From Fusobacterium naviforme (GTDB lineage Bacteria; Bacillota; Clostridia; Lachnospirales; Lachnospiraceae), in NCBI GenBank assembly GCA_003014445.1, contig PYGH01000001.1, positions 434,001-498,000 on the forward strand: a DNA stretch of 64,000 nucleotides, written 5' to 3'. The notes under the pieces were generated by a model. That model had not been told where the DNA came from, searched no databases, and saw nothing but the letters and a program-made list of their open reading frames with translations. A program made the position numbers and the translations under genes. Below, piece by piece: positions 59,631 to 64,000 of this stretch; position 1 is the stretch's first letter; the number at the start of each line of letters is the position of its first letter.

Positions 59631-60806
59631 ATGGCAGGAAATACATACGGAACACTGTTCCGGGTCACGACCTTCGGTGAATCGCACGGCGCGGCACTCG
59701 GTGCGGTGATTGACGGCTGTCCGGCCGGAGTTCTGCTCTCCGAGGAGCTGCTGCAGTGCTATCTGGACCGGAGGAGACCGGGGCGCTCGCGCTTTGTGAC
59801 TGCACGGCAGGAGGCAGACCGCTGCCGGATTTTGTCCGGTGTCTTTGAGGGGAGGACTACGGGTACTCCCATCGCCGTGCTGGTGCAGAATACGGATCAG
59901 CATTCAGGAGATTACAGCACTGTCCGGGACTGCTACCGGCCGGGTCACGCAGATTTTTGCTACGATCAGAAATATGGCTTCCGGGATTACCGCGGCGGTG
60001 GGAGAAGCTCCGGCAGAGAGACGCTGGGGCGCGTCATCGGGGGAGCCGTGGCGGCGGCAGTGCTGAAGAGCTTTGGGGTAGAGACGCAGGCTTGGACGGA
60101 GCGCATCGGTCCGGTCAGGGTGACGCCGGGACAGCGGACACTCTCTGCGTGCAGCCTGAATTCGCTGTGGATGCCGGATACAGCGGCAGCGGAGCGCGCA
60201 GAGAAGTACCTGGAGGAGCTCATGGGCAGAGGGGATTCTGCCGGCGGAGAGATCGCATGCAGCATACGCGGCGTACCGGCGGGACTCGGGGAGCCTGTGT
60301 TCGATAAGCTGGATGCAGAGCTTGCAAAAGCTGTCATGAGTATAGGAGCAGTGAAGGGGATTCAGTTCGGAAGTGGATTTGCTGCGGCTGCGCTCTCTGG
60401 GAGTGAGAATAATGACAGCTTTTGCGCCGCGGGGAGAGAAAAGTCAGGCGGTACAGTTGCGGACGAAGACTGCAAGGGAGCAGAGCTCCGGGGCGCGGGA
60501 ACACAGTCCGGCGTTGCAAAGCGCAGCAATCATGCAGGCGGAGTGCTCGGCGGTATTTCGGACGGGAGCGAGATCTTCTTTACGGCAGCGGTGAAGCCGA
60601 CGCCGTCCATTGCGAAACGGCAGCGGACAGTCACCCGGGCCGGAGAAGAGACGGAGATAGAGATCCGCGGGCGGCATGATCCGGTGATCGTCCCCCGGGC
60701 CGTTGTCGTTGTGGAGTGCATGGCCAACATGGTTCTTCTGGATATGCTGATGCGAAATGCGCTCTCACGTCTCGACAGTCTGAAGAGAGTATATGGAGTG
60801 GAATAA
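59631..60806 (+). CDS. aroC: Chorismate synthase with an unusual internal insertion
   Basis: 391 residues from the ATG after GAGGGAGAAAGG. Last step of the shikimate pathway, making chorismate from EPSP with reduced FMN. Signatures FRVTTFGESHGAALGAVIDGCPAG, RPGHADFCYDQKYGFRDYRGGGRSSGRET, SIGAVKGIQFGSGFAAA, and the NHAGGVLGGISDG segment. Between SGSENNDSF and NHAGG about 30 Gly/Ala/Lys-rich residues stand where the family has roughly half as many. All active-site histidines and arginines I can place are kept, so it is probably functional. Confidence 0.92.
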   Translation: MAGNTYGTLFRVTTFGESHGAALGAVIDGCPAGVLLSEELLQCYLDRRRPGRSRFVTARQEADRCRILSGVFEGRTTGTPIAVLVQNTDQHSGDYSTVRDCYRPGHADFCYDQKYGFRDYRGGGRSSGRETLGRVIGGAVAAAVLKSFGVETQAWTERIGPVRVTPGQRTLSACSLNSLWMPDTAAAERAEKYLEELMGRGDSAGGEIACSIRGVPAGLGEPVFDKLDAELAKAVMSIGAVKGIQFGSGFAAAALSGSENNDSFCAAGREKSGGTVADEDCKGAELRGAGTQSGVAKRSNHAGGVLGGISDGSEIFFTAAVKPTPSIAKRQRTVTRAGEETEIEIRGRHDPVIVPRAVVVVECMANMVLLDMLMRNALSRLDSLKRVYGVE

Positions 60807-60824
60807 TAGCGAGATGGTATACAG

Positions 60825-60854
60825 AAAGCGCCGGCTCAGAGCCAGCGCTTTTTC
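60825..60854 (+). terminator. Terminator after aroC
   Basis: A 12-bp stem with one mismatch (60825-60836 with 60840-60851) is followed by TTC; it overlaps the corA stop region on the other strand. Confidence 0.65.
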
Positions 60855-61666
60855 TTGAAGATCCAGTACCAGATGAGGCAGATCAGAAGACATACGACAA
60901 TAATGATGGGATAGCCGTATTTCCACTGAAACTCCGGCATCTGAAGATTCATACCGTACCAGCCGACGAGCAGGGTCAGGGGCATGAAGATGGAGGTGAC
61001 CATGGTGAAGGTCTTTATGATATCGTTCTTTTCACTCTCAATCTGAGACTGGTAGGAGTCCTTGATCTGATTGTTGTATTCCCGCATGCTCTGCACATCG
61101 GAGCAGAGCTCGAGCACTCTGTTGTGAAGCGTATTGAAGTAGCTCAGTCCGGCTTCGCTCACGAGCGCATTGTCGTTCTCATAGAAGGTCTCAAAGGCTG
61201 AGTCGAAGCGGTCATAGTAGCGCTTCAGTCGGTAAAGCTCATGCCGTATTCTGACGATCTGCTCCTTCAATTCACCGTCTGTCTGCCCGGAGAGCACCGC
61301 CAGATCCAGCGCCTCGAGCTGATCTTCGATGCGCTCCAGATTCTCGATATGTCCGCGGAACAGATTTCTGAAGAACAGATAGAGGGCACGCTCATTTTGC
61401 TCTGCCGCTGCAAAGTACTGACAGGCGACATCGTAGGAGTTTTTGTTCTCGCAGAGAAAGAAGAGATCGTCCCGGTCAAAGTAGATGAGGATCTGTGACG
61501 GCTCTGCGCTGGGGTCCTGAAGATCGTACCAGTCGAAGCAGAGTATCGTGTAGTAATCGAAGCTCTCACAGGGGGCGAACTGCCCCTCTGAGAGATAGTG
61601 CATCACGGAGGGCTCGATATATTCCCCATAAGCCGGAATTTCTGATGAATAGATGACTTTTTGCAT
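60836..61666 (-). CDS. corA: CorA-family divalent cation transporter
   Basis: 276 residues from the ATG 4 bp after lepB; no separate ribosome binding site is seen, so translation is likely coupled to lepB. Long cytosolic helical domain, then two membrane helices with the selectivity motif GMN in LLVGWYGMNLQMPEF and a basic end (FKKKRWL). Shorter than E. coli CorA but usual for Clostridia. Transports Mg2+ or another divalent ion. Confidence 0.88.
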   Translation of the reverse strand: MQKVIYSSEIPAYGEYIEPSVMHYLSEGQFAPCESFDYYTILCFDWYDLQDPSAEPSQILIYFDRDDLFFLCENKNSYDVACQYFAAAEQNERALYLFFRNLFRGHIENLERIEDQLEALDLAVLSGQTDGELKEQIVRIRHELYRLKRYYDRFDSAFETFYENDNALVSEAGLSYFNTLHNRVLELCSDVQSMREYNNQIKDSYQSQIESEKNDIIKTFTMVTSIFMPLTLLVGWYGMNLQMPEFQWKYGYPIIIVVCLLICLIWYWIFKKKRWL

Positions 61667-61670
61667 GGCG

Positions 61671-62240
61671 TCAGTGGATTGCGCGAATGCCCGGCCAGTA
61701 GCGGAACAGAACCTTGGCAAGTATTTTGTCGCGGTACACGAAGGTGTTCTTCCAGTAGCGGGCGTCCATGGACTCATTTCTGTTGTCGCCCATGCAGAAG
61801 TAAGCGTTTTCCGGCACGGTGAAGCTCATATCCGGCTCTGCGATCATGGGCTCCCTGAGATAGGGCTCTTCGAGGGCAGTCTCTGAGCCGTTCAGGTAGA
61901 CCGCGCCGTCTCTGATCTCTACCGTGTCGCCGGGAAGACCGATGATGCGCTTCACAAAGAGAATCTTCTCATTGTCCGGCCAGCGGAAGATGATGATATC
62001 TCCGCGCTCCGGATCTCCAAAGAATTTATAGCTGAGTCTCGAGCCGATCACGCGGTCGCCCGTCATGATGGTATTTTCCATGGAGGCGGAGGGGACGCGG
62101 GAGTTGGCTATGATAAAGCTGTTCAGCAGGAAGGCAATCACCGCGGCACAGACGATGATCTGAATCCAGCTGAGCAGTTCTTTTTTCAGCTCTGCAGTCC
62201 GGTCAGGGTGCGCATGTGTCTGTCTGTTCTGTTCTGTCAT
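61671..62240 (-). CDS. lepB: Signal peptidase I
   Basis: 189 residues. One N-terminal membrane helix (IQIIVCAAVIAFLLNSFII), catalytic serine in PSASMENTI, catalytic lysine in FVKRIIGLPGD, and box E GDNRNESMDARYW. Cuts signal peptides of exported proteins at the outer membrane face. Starts a two-gene unit with corA. Confidence 0.93.
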   Translation of the reverse strand: MTEQNRQTHAHPDRTAELKKELLSWIQIIVCAAVIAFLLNSFIIANSRVPSASMENTIMTGDRVIGSRLSYKFFGDPERGDIIIFRWPDNEKILFVKRIIGLPGDTVEIRDGAVYLNGSETALEEPYLREPMIAEPDMSFTVPENAYFCMGDNRNESMDARYWKNTFVYRDKILAKVLFRYWPGIRAIH

Positions 62241-62466
62241 GGTTTCCTCTTATTCCGTCCCGGCACTGCGGTGCAGGCGAGAACTCTTCTGTACAATAAT
62301 AAATGTCCGAGGCTGCGCGGACATGAGTGTCAGGATTCTGGCACATCAGTAGTTTAGAACTTTCTGCCCGGATGCGCAAGGAAAAGCGGCGGATTCCATG
62401 GAAAAAGCGTGCGAGGAATGGTAAACTGCTGATAGAAAATTCAAACGCGGTATCGGAGGAGTCAAA

Positions 62467-64000
62467 ATGGATAAGCTTTTGTATGATTTGATGGACTGGA
62501 GTGCGGTGGAGGAGCTGGTTTACTCAGAATCTGAGAATCCGCACGCGATACTCGGCGCACATCCGGTGGAGGAGGGTGTGCTGATACAGGTCTTTGTTCC
62601 GACAGCACAGCGGATAGAGGCCCTGCTCTCCGGTGCGGGCGGCAGCGTGGAGATGGAGAGAGAGGATGAGAACGGTTTTTTTGCCTGTCTCATCCGGGGA
62701 CGAAAGCAGGTGAGCTATCGTCTGCACATTATTTATGAGGACGGACGAGAGGAGGAGATCGACGATCCCTACGCCTTTGCGCCTCTCTATGAGAGCTCGG
62801 ATTTGAAGAAATTCGCTGCGGGAAATCATGTGGAGATATACAAAAAGATGGGTGCGCATCCGGAAAAACGCGGCAGTGTGGAGGGCATTGGCTTCTCCGT
62901 GTGGGCTCCGAACGCGATGCGTGTGTCCGTGGTGGGAGATTTTAATGACTGGGACGGGCGGCGCCACCAGATGCGCCGTCTCGGAGACTCCGGCATCTTT
63001 CAGCTCTTTATTCCGGGCATAGAGGCAGGAGAGATCTATAAGTATGAGATCAAGACGAAGACACGCGAGATCTTCTTAAAGGCGGATCCCTATGCCTTTG
63101 CCGCGGAGCTTCGTCCAAAGACAGCCTCCATTGTGACAGCAAAGTGGGATTTTGGCTGGGAGGATGCAGAGTGGCTGAGGAAGCGGAGCGAGAATGTGAA
63201 GAAAAAGCACGGCTGTCCACTCTCGATCTATGAGCTGAATCTGTGCAGCTGGGATCCGGCGCTTTCCGGCCGCGCGCTCGCGGAGAAGCTTGCAGCTTAT
63301 ATGAAGGATATGCATTACACGCACGTGGAGCTGATGCCCGTGATGGAGTATCCACTGGACGCTTCGCTTGGCTATCAGACGACGGGATACTATGCACTGA
63401 CCGCGCGCCTAGGATCGCCCGAGGACTTCATGTATTTTGTGAACCATCTCCATAAGGAGGGGATCGGTGTCATTCTGGACTGGAACGCCGCGCGCTTCCC
63501 GAAGGATGATTTTGCGCTGGCACATTTTGACGGGACAGCGCTCTATGAGCTTCCGGGAGGTCAGGCAGAGACAGAGGTCTTTCATTTTGCCAGGCCGGAG
63601 GTGCGGAATTTTCTCGTCGCGAATGCGCTGTTCTGGGCAAAGCAGTACCATGTGGATGGAATCCGGGTTATGGATATGTCCTCAATCTTGTACTTCAACG
63701 GAGCGGACGGCGTGCGCTCCAATATTTACGGCGGAGGAGAGAATCTGGACGGACTCTCCTTCATCCGCCAGCTGAGCACGGTGATGCACCGTCTCTGTCC
63801 GGGAGTACTGCTCATTGCAGATGGCTCTGCGGAGTATGCGCTCACCACGAAGCCAGTGAAAGAGAATGGGCTGGGCTTTGATTATCGCTGGAATACGGGC
63901 TGGGCACACGGTTTCCTGAACTACATGCAGAGGCCGGAACGCGAGCGCAGCGAACACTATGGAGAGCTGACCTATTCTCTGCTGTATCAGTACAGTGAGA
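62467..64000 (+). CDS. GlgB-like protein with altered catalytic motifs, 3' truncated by window edge
   Basis: At least 511 residues, open at the right edge; start after GGAGGAG. Layout of a glycogen branching enzyme: N-terminal CBM48 domain(s) (ENPHAILGAHPV, GFSVWAPNAMRVSVVGDFNDWDGR), then a GH13 barrel (YELNLCSWD, ELMPVMEYPLDASLGYQTTGYYALTARLGSPEDF). The catalytic positions are changed: the region I histidine is R343 (DWNAARF for DWVPAHF), the nucleophile aspartate of RVDAV is M402 (RVMDM), and the AEES glutamate motif reads ADGSA near 451. All three changes argue that it no longer acts on glucan. It may bind glycogen or regulate a true branching enzyme elsewhere. Confidence 0.85.
   Translation, partial: MDKLLYDLMDWSAVEELVYSESENPHAILGAHPVEEGVLIQVFVPTAQRIEALLSGAGGSVEMEREDENGFFACLIRGRKQVSYRLHIIYEDGREEEIDDPYAFAPLYESSDLKKFAAGNHVEIYKKMGAHPEKRGSVEGIGFSVWAPNAMRVSVVGDFNDWDGRRHQMRRLGDSGIFQLFIPGIEAGEIYKYEIKTKTREIFLKADPYAFAAELRPKTASIVTAKWDFGWEDAEWLRKRSENVKKKHGCPLSIYELNLCSWDPALSGRALAEKLAAYMKDMHYTHVELMPVMEYPLDASLGYQTTGYYALTARLGSPEDFMYFVNHLHKEGIGVILDWNAARFPKDDFALAHFDGTALYELPGGQAETEVFHFARPEVRNFLVANALFWAKQYHVDGIRVMDMSSILYFNGADGVRSNIYGGGENLDGLSFIRQLSTVMHRLCPGVLLIADGSAEYALTTKPVKENGLGFDYRWNTGWAHGFLNYMQRPERERSEHYGELTYSLLYQYSE

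Overview
The window reads as chromosomal DNA of a low-to-mid-GC Gram-positive anaerobe, most likely a Lachnospiraceae-type Clostridia. This inference rests on glutamate-fermentation dehydratase genes very close to Acidaminococcus/Clostridia HgdAB, an LPXTG sorting signal, strong AGGAGG-type ribosome binding sites, a near-consensus CcpA cre site, and Gram-positive style secretion genes. No species name can be given from sequence reading alone.

Layout. 1-2509: hgdA (cut at the left edge) and hgdB. 2510-3330: a short LPXTG protein or remnant. 3340-31102: the most interesting part, a type IV secretion (T4SS) locus. On the minus strand lie a membrane protein and a 1397-residue protein built from two related halves. 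On the plus strand a first operon encodes a response regulator, two small basic-tailed proteins and a LytS-type kinase (8506-11659). After a good terminator comes a long second operon (11866-31102): STAS protein, CPBP protease, VirD4, Ig-like membrane protein, two VirB6-like proteins, PrgI-VirB4 fusion, solute-binding lipoprotein, 94-residue protein, second Ig-like protein, VirB2-like pilin, 1281-residue lipoprotein, and two secreted wall-binding proteins, one with a lysozyme-like domain. No relaxase, integrase or replication gene is present. Four proteins of the locus carry the same motif, basic-I-[SC]-[FL]-x-[EG]-L, 38-44 residues from a basic C-terminus. The three transcription units share a TTTTGTGTC[TC]AT box. 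I read this as a protein-exporting T4SS with its own cargo, a C-terminal export tag and dedicated two-component control; the function is inference.

31294-41046 is metabolic: a three-subunit molybdenum hydroxylase; an EF-G/Tet(M)-like GTPase fused to a YacP/Rae1-like NYN nuclease; KDG kinase and a KDPG aldolase-VOC fusion, with a divergent GntR regulator and clear operators. 41055-41599 is a 171-bp tandem repeat array. 41731-47793 is a surface-sugar operon (CDP-dideoxyhexose synthesis, SMR pair, UDP-galactopyranose mutase, heptose-type kinase), followed by a truncated iron alcohol dehydrogenase and tRNA-Gly, tRNA-Arg and tRNA-His.

48895-64000 holds a lipoprotein, a YfcC carrier with an M20 amidohydrolase and LysR regulator, a polyamine ABC operon (XRE-cupin regulator, potABCD), a lactonase, chorismate synthase with an unusual insertion, CorA, signal peptidase I, and the start of a GlgB-like protein whose catalytic motifs are all altered. 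Start codons were chosen by ribosome binding site, signal peptide and overlap with the upstream gene. All homology statements are from recognition, not from a database search.
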